A stretch of 64,000 bases of DNA from Anaerotignum propionicum DSM 1682. GTDB taxonomy: Bacteria; Bacillota; Clostridia; Lachnospirales; Anaerotignaceae. This document shows positions 43,752 to 53,212 of this stretch, piece by piece. The notes under the pieces were generated by a model. It worked only from the letters and a program-made list of their open reading frames with translations, was not told where the DNA came from and searched no databases. The translations under genes were made by a program, and so were the position numbers. The stretch is taken from positions 2,108,001 to 2,172,000 of the forward strand of contig NZ_CP014223.1 of assembly GCF_001561955.1 (NCBI RefSeq), written 5' to 3'. How positions within the stretch are numbered: the first letter of the stretch is position 1; every line of letters starts with the position of its first letter.

Positions 43752-44612
43752 TTATACATTCTTCATTTTATCTATATCAGAAACCGCCGACAGTGCTGCT
43801 ACCAAGCCTTCTCCAACTGCCTTTGCAATTTGATAGGGTGCACCGGTGCAGTCTCCCGCAGCATAAACCCGTGGTAAATTTGTAGCCATACGTCTGTCTA
43901 CCTCAATATTTTTTCCATCCGTTTTCAAACCAAATAACAAACTGTCAGGCGGCATTGTATTTTTTGCAAAGAAAATACCATCACAAGAAACCGTTTCTTT
44001 ATCCGTTTCCAACGCCGCAACTTTATCCTCAGCACCAACTACTGCCTTAGGTGCCGCATTGATAACCTTTACGTTATCTTTCAAAAATGTAATATTTTTA
44101 TAAAGAGGGATGTAGGATACTTCTTTGCAAATATCAGCCAAAAAATTCGCTTCTGCCTCTCCTTCTTCATTCTCGCTTACAACCACGACTTTTTTGTTGC
44201 GATACAGCATGCCATCGCAAGTTACACAATAGCTCACACCTTTGCCCAGATAATCTATCTCCCCTGCAATGCCTTTGCTTTTGCTTAGGCCTGTTGCAAG
44301 GATAATGGCCTTCGCTTCAATAAAGTTATTTTCTGCATTGATCATGTAATGTTCGCCAACGTTTAAAATCTGGGTAACACGACACTCCTGAAATTCTACG
44401 CCTTTTTTTACAGCATGAGCATAAAAATGGTTAAGCAGTTCTTCGCCATTCACATCAGGCATTCCCAAGTAATTATCCACTTTTTCCGCTGTAAACAATA
44501 ATGAACTGTCCAAGCTTCTGCCAAAAACACATACGGTTTTATTTCTCTGTCGGCAGTTTAACGCTGCAGATAGTGCCGCAGGGCCACCGCCAATAATTGC
44601 AACATCAAGCAT
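43752..44612 (-). CDS. Thioredoxin reductase-like flavoprotein lacking NADPH-binding motifs
   Basis: 286 residues, shorter than usual TrxB (about 305-320). Seen: FAD-binding AIIGGGPAALSAAL (residue 5-18), redox CVTCDG (C129, C132), and the second FAD segment VYAAGDCTGAPYQIAKAVG. Where NADPH-dependent enzymes have GGGDSA, this protein has VVSENEEGEAEANF, and the HRRxxxR phosphate-binding motif is replaced by a neutral stretch (SYIPLYKNIT). Clostridia have ferredoxin-dependent flavin thioredoxin reductases (FFTR) with exactly these losses, so that role is likely. It may reduce thioredoxin from reduced ferredoxin. No trxA is adjacent. Confidence 0.85.
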   Translation of the reverse strand: MLDVAIIGGGPAALSAALNCRQRNKTVCVFGRSLDSSLLFTAEKVDNYLGMPDVNGEELLNHFYAHAVKKGVEFQECRVTQILNVGEHYMINAENNFIEAKAIILATGLSKSKGIAGEIDYLGKGVSYCVTCDGMLYRNKKVVVVSENEEGEAEANFLADICKEVSYIPLYKNITFLKDNVKVINAAPKAVVGAEDKVAALETDKETVSCDGIFFAKNTMPPDSLLFGLKTDGKNIEVDRRMATNLPRVYAAGDCTGAPYQIAKAVGEGLVAALSAVSDIDKMKNV

Positions 44613-44932
44613 ATATAAACCTCCTTACTTCTTTAAGTCAATTTTAAGCATATTCTTCTCAATTTACGATATCTCATTCTAAACATAGGAAATAATCATT
44701 CATTAGCATTGTACAAATTACCCTTCCATTGGTTTTCATAGAAGGACGGAACATCGTTATTTTTTGTATCCAATGATAAATGATATTTCATCATACCAAT
44801 TGTTTCCTACGTTGGAATTAATCATAACATATTTTTATTGATTTGTCAGTGACTTTTGCACGCAATATAAACGGAGCACAAATAAAATAAAATGATTCTT
44901 CTGCAAAAAAATATGTTTTAACAATTTTTCCA

Positions 44933-44993
44933 TCAAAAACAGACACTTGCCGCCAAGAGAATATAGAAGTCACCCTTTGCGGTTCGTGTCTGT
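44933..44993 (-). terminator. Branched terminator after the EF-G paralogue
   Basis: ACAGACAC (44993-44986 on the minus strand) pairs with GTGTCTGT (44946-44939), with an inner CCGC/GCGG pair, followed by five T. It lies about 30 nt after the stop. 44613-44932 shows no gene. Confidence 0.65.
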
Positions 44994-45020
44994 CATGATT
45001 ATATGAAGTAAGTTAGAACT

Positions 45021-47099
45021 TTATTTCTCCTTCTCTGCGATTCTACGTTCAATAATTTTTTTCTGAATCTCGGCGGGCACTTCCTCGTAGCGTTCAAAAT
45101 AATGTTTATAATCGCCACGGCTCTGGGTTAAAGAACGCAGATCGGTAGCATATTTATGCATTTCCGATGCAGGCACCTCTGCCACAATGCATTTCTTACT
45201 GCCAACGGAATCCATGCTTAGAATACGGCCTCTGCGCTTATTAATATCCCCCATAATGTCTCCCATGTATTTTTCCGGAATAAGCACCTCAACATGATCA
45301 ATAGGCTCCAGCAAGGTAGGTTTTGCCTGGGGCACACCTTCCTTGAACGCAACTGAGGTTGCCATCTTAAACGCCATTTCAGAGGAATCCACCGGGTGAT
45401 AAGAACCATCTGTCAACGTAGCCTTTAAACCAACAACAGGATACCCTGCCAAAACGCCGTTTAAAACACATTCTTGCAAGCCTTTTTCAACAGCGGGGAA
45501 ATACTGTTTTGGCACAGAACCGCCAAAAATCTTCTCCTCAAATACATAAGGCAAGGACATATCACCACTAGGCTCAAATTCCATAACAATATCACCAAAT
45601 TGTCCGTGTCCACCGGATTGTTTCTTATAGCGCCCTCTGACAGATGACTTTCCTTTAATCGTTTCTCTATATGGAATAATAGGATCAATCATTTCAACTT
45701 CGATTTTATACTTTGTCTTTAATTTATTCACCATAACATCCAGCTGTTGTTCACCGATGCCGGAAATTATAGTTTGTTTTGTTTCTTTATTAACTTCCAT
45801 TTTGATCGTTGGGTCTTCTTCCCTGATTTTTGACAATGCGGCAGAAAGCTTATCCTCATCACCCTTTCCTTTCGGCTGAATTGCCATGGATAGAACAGAG
45901 CTTGGCAAAGGCAGCTTTGGAATAACAATGGGATGCTCTTTACAAGTCAAAGTGTCTTGGGTAGAAGTATTAGAAAGTTTGGCCAATGCCCCAATATCTC
46001 CTGTATGTAATTCATTTACTTCAATTTGCTCTTTCCCTCGAACAATATAAAGATGACCCACCTTTTCCATAGTATCCTTTTCAACATTATAGATACTCAT
46101 GGTGTTATCCAGCTTACCTGTCATAACCCGAAATAAATTCAGACGACCAATATAGGGGTCTGAAATAGTTTTAAAGACAAAAGCAGAAAAATTTTTATCA
46201 TCAGTACTGCAAAGCACCGTATCTGTACCGTCTATAAAAGCATGGAAATTCTTCTTTGATTCCATTGCCGGAGGTGTAAATCTAACAAGGGTATTCATTA
46301 ATAATTTCACCCCATAGCCCAATGTTGCAGAGCCACACATAACAGGAGCAATGCTACGGTTTTCAATACCTAATAACAAACCATCGTAAATTTCTTCTTC
46401 TGTCAATTCTATATCATTAAAGAACTTCTCCATTAATTCCTCACTGCTTTCAGCAGCAACTTCTACCAACATAGAACGGAGAACCTCTACTTCGTCAATT
46501 TTATCTTCCGGCACTTCACAAGCCTGCAATTTGCCGTTCACTTTTTTTCTTGCATCTCTTTTAATTAAATTAATGAAACCAACAAATTTACCATCTTCAT
46601 CATTAAAAGGAATTTGCAAGGGAGCAACTGCTTTTCCAAAATTACTTCTCAAATCTGCCAAAGTTTTTTCAAAATCTGCATTTTCATCGTCCATTTGATT
46701 TACAAAGAAAAACCTTGGAAGATGCATCTCTTCAATAGATTCCCATGCTTTCTCTGTTCCTACTTCAACGCCTGATTTTGCCGAAACCAAAATCAACGCT
46801 GTATCTGCCACGCTCATTGCCATTTTTGCTTCCGAAATAAAGTCAAAATAACCTGGGGTATCTAGGAAGTTGATTTTTGTATCCTGCCACTCAACGGGTA
46901 ATACAGATGTATTGATTGATACCTTACGACGAATTTCTTCTGCTTCATAGTCACCAACGGTATTGCCCTCATCAACCTTTCCAAAGCGCTTCGTTGCGCC
47001 GGAATAGAAGAGAGCTGCTTCGGCATATGTTGTCTTACCGGAACCGCTGTGACCCAATAGAACTACGTTTCTAACTTTGTCTGCAGTGTAATTTTTCAT
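45021..47099 (-). CDS. Elongation factor G paralogue (EF-G2-like translational GTPase)
   Basis: 692 residues with all five EF-G domains in order. Seen: the P-loop GHSGSGKTTYAEAALF (canonical EF-G has AHIDAGKTT), the G2/G3 region NFLDTPGYFDFISEAKMAMS, VNQMDDENADF in place of the usual NKMD-type G4, then domains III-V with GRYKKQSGGHGQFGDIVMEF and the C-terminal ELRSLTQSRG-like LRSLTQSRGDYKHYFERYEE. This is the FusA2 lineage, whose exact job (ribosome recycling, stress or antibiotic-related roles) is not fixed. It stands alone, away from rpsL-rpsG-tuf, which fits a paralogue rather than the housekeeping EF-G. Confidence 0.88.
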   Translation of the reverse strand: MKNYTADKVRNVVLLGHSGSGKTTYAEAALFYSGATKRFGKVDEGNTVGDYEAEEIRRKVSINTSVLPVEWQDTKINFLDTPGYFDFISEAKMAMSVADTALILVSAKSGVEVGTEKAWESIEEMHLPRFFFVNQMDDENADFEKTLADLRSNFGKAVAPLQIPFNDEDGKFVGFINLIKRDARKKVNGKLQACEVPEDKIDEVEVLRSMLVEVAAESSEELMEKFFNDIELTEEEIYDGLLLGIENRSIAPVMCGSATLGYGVKLLMNTLVRFTPPAMESKKNFHAFIDGTDTVLCSTDDKNFSAFVFKTISDPYIGRLNLFRVMTGKLDNTMSIYNVEKDTMEKVGHLYIVRGKEQIEVNELHTGDIGALAKLSNTSTQDTLTCKEHPIVIPKLPLPSSVLSMAIQPKGKGDEDKLSAALSKIREEDPTIKMEVNKETKQTIISGIGEQQLDVMVNKLKTKYKIEVEMIDPIIPYRETIKGKSSVRGRYKKQSGGHGQFGDIVMEFEPSGDMSLPYVFEEKIFGGSVPKQYFPAVEKGLQECVLNGVLAGYPVVGLKATLTDGSYHPVDSSEMAFKMATSVAFKEGVPQAKPTLLEPIDHVEVLIPEKYMGDIMGDINKRRGRILSMDSVGSKKCIVAEVPASEMHKYATDLRSLTQSRGDYKHYFERYEEVPAEIQKKIIERRIAEKEK

Positions 47100-47619
47100 A
47101 ATACCAACCTCCTAATTCAATTTTAATGGCAAATGCCACATTGCATAATTTTGTATACATAATATCATTATTAAACAATATATACATATAATAGTTTTCT
47201 TCACTTGTACCGATTTCCCTCTAAATTAAATATCCAAATTAAATTTTTGTCACTTTATACCAAACAAATAAACAAACATTAGTAATTTTTTGATAACCAA
47301 ACTGTCATAAATAGTAAAATTGTGTAAATAAATATCGTTTTCTTTTATAATTTGAAATTAAAGTTATTTCTCCAATATTCAAGTTGTTTTTTTGACAATT
47401 TTTCTTAGAAATCATGACTATCAGTTTGGGTGGTGGTTTTCACTATCATTAGAGAGGTTAATAGGAATGTCATGTTGTATCTTTCCATATTTACTTGCCT
47501 TTCACTGAAAATATATTAAATTCATTTATATTCATTTATCTTTCTGTTTATTATCTGAAATAAAAAACTAGCGAAAACCAACAAATTCTAATAAAATGAT
47601 CCAGCGTCTAAGAATGAAG
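47100..47619. other. Non-coding AT-rich stretch between nifU terminators and the EF-G gene
   Basis: About 520 bp without a supportable gene. It must contain the EF-G promoter near 47110-47400, but I cannot pick a convincing one. No tRNA or known riboswitch recognised. Confidence 0.5.
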
Positions 47620-47669
47620 TAAAAATCACCAGCCCAACTGGTGGTTTATCCTGCCCTATGATGAGCAGG
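47620..47669 (-). terminator. Second hairpin group downstream of nifU
   Basis: CACCAG-CTGGTG (47627-47643) is followed on the minus strand by five T, and lies next to a CCTGC/GCAGG dyad (47650-47669). It may be a second terminator. Paired hairpins of this kind also occur at the ends of IS200/IS605 elements, but no transposase is present. Confidence 0.5.
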
Positions 47670-47696
47670 TAGCTTTTTCTAGGGAAATCGAACAAT

Positions 47697-47731
47697 AAAA
47701 AAATAGGCGGCTCTGATTCAGCCGTCTATTT
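47697..47731 (-). terminator. Terminator after nifU
   Basis: AATAGACGGC (minus) pairs with GCCGCCTATT around TGAATCAGA, followed by seven T; about 20 nt after the nifU stop. Confidence 0.8.
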
Positions 47732-47747
47732 TAAAAACTACGCTATT

Positions 47748-48188
47748 TTATTCTTCATTCTCCATGTGATGCAATTCATCCACATCATCCACAGGTGGCT
47801 TCAAACCCTCAATTTTCACGCCATTTTTTTCCGCATAATCCCACAAAGCTGCGTGAAGTGCTTCCTCTGCAAGACAGGAACAGTGTACTTTTACAGGGGG
47901 CAAACCATCCAATGCCTCCATAACAGCCTTGTTTGTAACCTCTAATGCTTCCTGAATTGTTTTCCCCTTTACTAATTCTGTTGCCATAGAGCTGGTTGCC
48001 ACAGCAGCACCACATCCAAAGGTTTTAAATTTTGCATCTTCAATACGTCCATCTTCTATTTTTAAATAAACCTTCATGATGTCGCCGCATTTTGCATTGC
48101 CAACCTGGCCTACGCCGCTTGCATCTTCAATGACACCAACATTTCTGGGGTTCATAAAATGATCCATTACTTTCTCGCTGTATTCCAT
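47748..48188 (-). CDS. nifU: Fe-S cluster assembly scaffold NifU/IscU
   Basis: 146 residues. Builds Fe-S clusters using sulfur from NifS. Seen: YSEKVMDHFMNPRNVGVIED, then the three cluster cysteines in GNAKCGDIM, FKTFGCGAAVATSSM and VKVHCSCLAEEA. It is the short IscU/NifU-N type without the thioredoxin-like Nfu domain. It follows nifS by 27 nt. The window has at least three Fe-S proteins that would need it (SdaAA, RlmD, the Cas4-like pair). Confidence 0.94.
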   Translation of the reverse strand: MEYSEKVMDHFMNPRNVGVIEDASGVGQVGNAKCGDIMKVYLKIEDGRIEDAKFKTFGCGAAVATSSMATELVKGKTIQEALEVTNKAVMEALDGLPPVKVHCSCLAEEALHAALWDYAEKNGVKIEGLKPPVDDVDELHHMENEE

Positions 48189-48215
48189 CTAAACTTCCTC
48201 CTTCGTTTTCTAACA

Positions 48216-49397
48216 TCAGGCTTTTTTATTCGCTACTTCCTCATATAAGGGAGACATGTCTCTTAATTTTTGAACAACATCAGGGATTTTCTCCAAGATA
48301 AAATCAACTTCTTCCTCTGTATTGCCACGGTCCAAGGTCAATCTTAAAGAACCATGGGCAATTTCATGAGGCAAACCAATAGCCATCAATACATGAGAAG
48401 GATCCAAAGAGCCTGAAGTACAAGCAGAACCGCTGGAAGCAGCAACGCCCATGGCATCAAGCAATAACAACATGGATTCTCCTTCAATATAGCCAAAGGA
48501 AATATTGCAGTTACCGGGTAATCTATCTGTAGGGTGTCCATTTAAACGGCTATGAGGCACCTTTTCCAAAATTCCGTTAATCAATTTATCTCTTAAATGA
48601 ATGAGACGCTTTGTTTCAGTTTCCATTTCACTAACTGCCAACTCTACTGCTTTACCTAATCCAACAATCCCTGGAATGTTTTCTGTGCCTGCACGTTTTT
48701 TCTTCTCCTGAGCTCCACCGAAAATCAGTGGTAGAATGGGAATGCCTTTGCGAATATAAATTGCACCGATGCCCTTTGGTGCACCCAATTTATGACCACT
48801 CATAGAGAGCAAGTCGATATTCATTTCGTTCACATCAATAGCAACATGCCCAACAGCCTGCACTGCATCTGTATGAAACAAGATTCCCTTTTCATGGGCT
48901 AGCTTGCCAATCTCTGCAATGGGTTGGATTGTGCCAATTTCATTATTTGCAAACATAACGGAAATTAGAATCGTTTCAGGGCGAATACTTTTTTCAAGTT
49001 CTTCCAAAGAAATCTTTCCAAATTCATCTACTGGTAAATAGGTTACTTCACAACCTTGTTTCTCTAAATATTCACCGGTATGCAAAATTGCATGATGTTC
49101 AATTTTAGTGGTGATGATATGGTTGCCTTTTTTCGCAAGAGCTTCTGCAACGCCCCTCAGCGCCATATTATCACTCTCAGAACCTCCAGCAGTAAAATAA
49201 ATTTCTTCTGCCTTTGCACCAATTCCCTTTGCTACCTGTTCTCTTGCCTTTTCCAGCGCTTTTTTACTCTCTTTTGCAATACTATACACACTGGATGCAT
49301 TGCCGTAAAACTCTTTAAAATAAGGGAGAATCGTATCTAAAACTTCATCCCTTACCGGTGTTGTTGCCGCATTGTCCATATATATTTTCGTTGCCAT
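48216..49397 (-). CDS. nifS: Cysteine desulfurase NifS/IscS
   Basis: 393 residues. PLP enzyme that takes sulfur from cysteine for Fe-S clusters and tRNA thiolation. Seen: [52 protein letters not shown], the PLP lysine in [20 protein letters not shown], and the catalytic cysteine loop [20 protein letters not shown]. First gene of the nifS-nifU unit; no IscR/Rrf2 regulator gene is directly upstream (an XRE gene is instead). Confidence 0.95.
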   Translation of the reverse strand: MATKIYMDNAATTPVRDEVLDTILPYFKEFYGNASSVYSIAKESKKALEKAREQVAKGIGAKAEEIYFTAGGSESDNMALRGVAEALAKKGNHIITTKIEHHAILHTGEYLEKQGCEVTYLPVDEFGKISLEELEKSIRPETILISVMFANNEIGTIQPIAEIGKLAHEKGILFHTDAVQAVGHVAIDVNEMNIDLLSMSGHKLGAPKGIGAIYIRKGIPILPLIFGGAQEKKKRAGTENIPGIVGLGKAVELAVSEMETETKRLIHLRDKLINGILEKVPHSRLNGHPTDRLPGNCNISFGYIEGESMLLLLDAMGVAASSGSACTSGSLDPSHVLMAIGLPHEIAHGSLRLTLDRGNTEEEVDFILEKIPDVVQKLRDMSPLYEEVANKKA

Positions 49398-49669
49398 AAA
49401 AATGCTCCTTTCGGCGTCTTTTTTATATCATAGTATTCCTATATGATTTCTGTGATTTAAAAATATCATTTTTTTCTAGACTTGTCAATACATTCTACGT
49501 TTTTTTTGACATAAGACATCAATAATAATATTGATTCCCTTTTAGTCCATAAACCATGATTTTTTTTGTTTTTTTTTCCGTTTTTATGATTATATCTTTC
49601 GCCCTACGATATTTCACTCTATAATCATTCTTATATAAAATATGCTCTCTACTATAATGAGGTGTTTCT

Positions 49670-50089
49670 ATGGAATTTCATGAAAGGCTTAGACAGCTTC
49701 GAAAAGAAAAAAAAATTACACAAGCGGCTTTAGCAAAAGAATTAACTTATGGCGCAACCGCTATTTCAAACTATGAGTCAGGTCATAATCAACCTTCTAT
49801 TTCCGACTTAAAAAAAATTGCATCTATTTTCAATGTATCTTTGGATTTTCTTTTGGGAGTGAATGAAATCCGACGACCCTATGAACCCGACAAAAAAACA
49901 GATGAATACGAAATTCTGAATGAATATTTCGGTAAGTTAGATGACCGTGGAAAAAAAGAATTGCTTCTTTATATCCAATGGCTCCTAAGCAGGCAAGATA
50001 ATGACGGTGGGGATCCTTATGCAAGCAACAACATTTTTCAGAACTCTCCTCTTCAGGTTGCCCAAAAACCAGAGGAATTTAAATTATAA
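49670..50089 (+). CDS. XRE-family HTH regulator
   Basis: 139 residues. Seen: HTH at about residues 5-62 (ERLRQLRKEKKITQAALAKE, SNYESGHNQPSISDLKKIAS, FNVSLDFLLGVNE) and a C-terminal helical region (DEYEILNEYFGKLDDRGKKE) often used for dimerisation. It is divergent from nifS-nifU, sharing 272 bp, so it may regulate Fe-S assembly in place of IscR; that is inference only. A hairpin terminator separates it from recN. Confidence 0.85.
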   Translation: MEFHERLRQLRKEKKITQAALAKELTYGATAISNYESGHNQPSISDLKKIASIFNVSLDFLLGVNEIRRPYEPDKKTDEYEILNEYFGKLDDRGKKELLLYIQWLLSRQDNDGGDPYASNNIFQNSPLQVAQKPEEFKL

Positions 50090-50097
50090 ATTTTTCC

Positions 50098-50139
50098 AAA
50101 AAAGCGGCATTTTCGCCTAAACGATAATGTCGCTTTTTT
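50098..50139. terminator. Bidirectional terminator between XRE gene and recN
   Basis: AAAAAAGCG...CGCTTTTTT with inner CATT/AATG and TCG/CGA pairs (50098-50139), A run before and T run after, between converging genes. Confidence 0.85.
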
Positions 50140-50146
50140 AACCCCA

Positions 50147-51838
50147 TCAGCAAATAGAACTTTTCTTTCCTTCCCGCAATTCTTTTGCGGCTGTCAGGGT
50201 AGCTTGCGTTACCGTTGTACTTCCCATTAGACGAGCAACTTCCCCAATGGAAGTTTCCTCATCTAAAGTCTTTACTATAGTAAGGGTCTGATCATTCATT
50301 GTTTTCTTTTCGATGAGAAAATGCTTGTCCGCCATTGCCGCAATCTGCGGTAAGTGAGTAATACAAAGAATTTGCCTTTTCTCACCAATCAGGCTCATTT
50401 TCTTTCCCACCTTCGCTGCGGTTCTGCCACTGACTCCAGTATCAATTTCATCAAAAATAAAAGTCTCTATTTCATCTGCATCTACCAGAACAGCTTTTAA
50501 TGCCAACATAACACGGCTCATTTCCCCACCGGAGGCAATCTTGGAAAGAGGCTTCAAATCCTCCCCTTTGTTTGGTGAGATTAAAAACTCTACCTTGTCC
50601 TTGCCCATGGCATTCCACTCATCCCGCGGGGTCACCTGTATGTAGAATCTGGCATTATTCATTTCCATATCTTTTAAAGATTCCTCAATTTGCTTAGCAA
50701 CTCTTTCCGCAGCTGCTTCACGCAAAGCAGTTAATTGTCTGGCGGAAGCTTCTAAAAGATGCTGCTCCTTTTCTCTTGCCGTACTTAGTTGAATCACCCG
50801 CTCCTGACTGTTTGAAAAAAATTCAATCTCCTTGGAAATCTTATGATAAAATTCTAAAACCGCCTCTACACTTCCACCATACTTGCGCTTCATTTTATAT
50901 ATGGTTTGCAATCGCTCTTCCACCCGCTCTAATTCAGAGGGATCATCCTCTAAATTTTGGGCATATCGCTTTATTTCTCTGGAAATATCCTCAAGCCTTG
51001 CATAAACATCCTCAAGATCATTGTAATAACCTTCAATGGCTGTATCTAAGGCAGCACATTCTCTAAGCTTTCCAACAGCCATGCTGACATTGTCACAGGC
51101 AGAAGGCATGTCCTCCGAACCATCATACAAAAGATTTGTACTCTCTATTGTTAAACGTATCAGACGCTCCATATGAGTCAGACGTTTCTTTTTCTCTATC
51201 AAGTCCTCTTCCTCAGTAGGAGATAGAGCAGCATTTTCTATTTCTTCCTTTTGAAAGTTTAAAATATCCATACGCTGTTCTCTTTGTGCCTCATCGCCCA
51301 TCAATTTTTCCAGCTGAGCATCAATTTCTTTTCTTTTATCATAGCTTTTTTTATAAGCCTCTAGCACCTTATCAAAATCCCCATTGCAAAACCGATCTAA
51401 TAAACGAATATGCTTCGATGGATTTAGAAGGGATTGGTGTTCATGCTGTCCATAAATATCAATCAAATCCGTGGCAAGCTCCCGCAGCATACTGATTGTT
51501 ACCATACTGCCATTGATACGGCACACAGATTTTCCCGTATCGCTTAATGTACGACTTATCAGCACAGTTCCGTCTTCCTCAGGTTCAATCCCATTTTCCA
51601 GAAGTTTGTTTTCAAAACCGGAATCCTTTATGGAAAAAAGAGCTTCTACCAAAGCCATTTTTTGATCTCTGCGCAAGAAATCCTTTCCCATTCTTCCGCC
51701 TAATGCAAATTGAAGGGAGTCAATCAGCATGGATTTACCCGCTCCCGTTTCTCCTGTTAAAATATTCAGCCCTTTTCCAAAAGAAACCTGACATTCTTCA
51801 ATCAGCGCAACATTTTTAATATGCAGATTTTCCAGCAT
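50147..51838 (-). CDS. recN: DNA repair protein RecN
   Basis: 563 residues from the ATG at 51838, 8 nt after GGAGG; the ATG two codons upstream is too close. SMC-like ATPase that works in double-strand break repair. Seen: Walker A GLNILTGETGAGKSMLIDSL, a long coiled coil (about 150-390), the signature KIASGGEMSRVMLALKAVLV and Walker B TFIFDEIDTGVSGRTAAKVG, with CITHLPQIAAMADKH. Last gene of the minus-strand block that starts with dxs and its neighbours; follows argR by 22 nt. Confidence 0.95.
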   Translation of the reverse strand: MLENLHIKNVALIEECQVSFGKGLNILTGETGAGKSMLIDSLQFALGGRMGKDFLRRDQKMALVEALFSIKDSGFENKLLENGIEPEEDGTVLISRTLSDTGKSVCRINGSMVTISMLRELATDLIDIYGQHEHQSLLNPSKHIRLLDRFCNGDFDKVLEAYKKSYDKRKEIDAQLEKLMGDEAQREQRMDILNFQKEEIENAALSPTEEEDLIEKKKRLTHMERLIRLTIESTNLLYDGSEDMPSACDNVSMAVGKLRECAALDTAIEGYYNDLEDVYARLEDISREIKRYAQNLEDDPSELERVEERLQTIYKMKRKYGGSVEAVLEFYHKISKEIEFFSNSQERVIQLSTAREKEQHLLEASARQLTALREAAAERVAKQIEESLKDMEMNNARFYIQVTPRDEWNAMGKDKVEFLISPNKGEDLKPLSKIASGGEMSRVMLALKAVLVDADEIETFIFDEIDTGVSGRTAAKVGKKMSLIGEKRQILCITHLPQIAAMADKHFLIEKKTMNDQTLTIVKTLDEETSIGEVARLMGSTTVTQATLTAAKELREGKKSSIC

Positions 51839-51860
51839 AGACATTCCCTCCTATCGGAAT

Positions 51861-52316
51861 TTATGCACTATGAATGATACGGTACAGCTTTTCTATAATA
51901 ACAGCCGCCTGATTATGAGTACGAACCACACAAAAAACTGTGTCATCTCCGGCAATTGTACCTAAAATTTCTGAATTTTGCATGTTATCTAGGGCAACGG
52001 CAACAGCCATCCCCATGCCCTCTAAGGTTTTAATGACAATCATATTTTGTGCATAGTCCATTTTGACTACTGCTTCCTTAAACACACGGGTCAATCTCTC
52101 TGTTATTTCAGTATCATTACCGGAAATAACCGCATATTTCTGTCTTCCCTTTTCTGTAGCAATTTTTGTAAGCTTCATCTCTCGAATATCTCTGGATACC
52201 GTTGCCTGTGTAACCATAAATCCTTCATCACACAGCCTTTGTGCCAATTCGTCCTGTGTTTCAATATCATAATTCTCGATTAACTCAAGAATTTTTGCAT
52301 GTCTGGCAATTTTCAT
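51861..52316 (-). CDS. argR: Arginine repressor ArgR/AhrC
   Basis: 151 residues. Seen: N-terminal winged helix (RHAKILELIENYDIETQDEL, MVTQATVSRDIREMKLTKIA) and C-terminal arginine-binding hexamerisation domain (MIVIKTLEGMGMAVAVALDN, ILGTIAGDDTVFCVVRTHNQ). Normal length. Standard clostridial position between nadK and recN. It could bear on the arginine-consuming polyamine operon at 21 kb, but I see no clear ARG box there. Confidence 0.95.
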   Translation of the reverse strand: MKIARHAKILELIENYDIETQDELAQRLCDEGFMVTQATVSRDIREMKLTKIATEKGRQKYAVISGNDTEITERLTRVFKEAVVKMDYAQNMIVIKTLEGMGMAVAVALDNMQNSEILGTIAGDDTVFCVVRTHNQAAVIIEKLYRIIHSA

Positions 52317-52345
52317 AGCCCGCGCCTCCTTTTTTTATGCCATTT

Positions 52346-53197
52346 TTATCTCGATAGTTTATGACGCAAAACATCGTAAAAGTTTTGCGGATTCGTTTTC
52401 ATTATAGTTGTATAAACCCTTGCCCTGCGGATTTGAACTACCTTTTTACCAGTCAGACTCCAGCTCTCCTGTCCGTCAGCACTGATCGTAAAAGCTGTAT
52501 CCTCTCTGGGATTCACCTCTACCGTTACAACATCATCAGCGGAGACCACAATGGAACGGCTAGTCAAGGTATGGGGTGCAATGGGCGTAATGGCAATGAT
52601 TTGTGCATCTGCCTTTAAAACAGGCCCACCCGCAGATAAATTATATGCAGTAGATCCCGTAGGCGTACAAATAATAACTCCATCCGCCCGCAAAGTATCT
52701 ACATATTCGTCGTTTACAAATACATTGAATTCCAAAATTTTGTAAAGCAGACCTCTTGAAATACAAATATCGTTTAATGCCGTAATACCGTCTATGCGTC
52801 CTTCGTCCGTTGAAATCGAAGTTTCCAGCATCATTCTTTTTTCTTTTTTGTAGTCTCCCATTAATACTTTATCAATGGCATACTCGGCTCTATTTTTTTC
52901 CTCTGCCGTCAAGAATCCCAGCGTGCCCAAATTAACCCCTAATATTGGTGTGTTAAATTGGCTGGCTCTTCTGCCCACGCCCAACAAGGTTCCATCTCCC
53001 CCAAGGGAAATGATAAAATCTGTATGTTCATATATTTCATGCTCTTTTCTTGCATACATATCCAAGCCAGCAAGCTCCGCAATTTTTTCCGGCAACTGGG
53101 GGATACATCCCTTATCTAATAAGTGCCTTGCCAAACGCTTGGTAACAGCCAAATCCTTATCTTTTTCAATATTGGGAATCAATCCGACTTTTATCAT
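52346..53197 (-). CDS. nadK: NAD kinase
   Basis: 283 residues. Makes NADP from NAD and ATP. Seen: the catalytic ISLGGDGTLLGVGRRASQFN, NLGTLGFLTAEEKN, and the NAD-binding RADGVIICTPTGSTAYNLSA with GGPVLKADAQIIAITPIAPH. Weak ribosome site. It lies 15 nt after tlyA in the usual order tlyA-nadK-argR-recN. Confidence 0.95.
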   Translation of the reverse strand: MIKVGLIPNIEKDKDLAVTKRLARHLLDKGCIPQLPEKIAELAGLDMYARKEHEIYEHTDFIISLGGDGTLLGVGRRASQFNTPILGVNLGTLGFLTAEEKNRAEYAIDKVLMGDYKKEKRMMLETSISTDEGRIDGITALNDICISRGLLYKILEFNVFVNDEYVDTLRADGVIICTPTGSTAYNLSAGGPVLKADAQIIAITPIAPHTLTSRSIVVSADDVVTVEVNPREDTAFTISADGQESWSLTGKKVVQIRRARVYTTIMKTNPQNFYDVLRHKLSR

Positions 53198-53212
53198 AGG
53201 CTACTCTATTTC

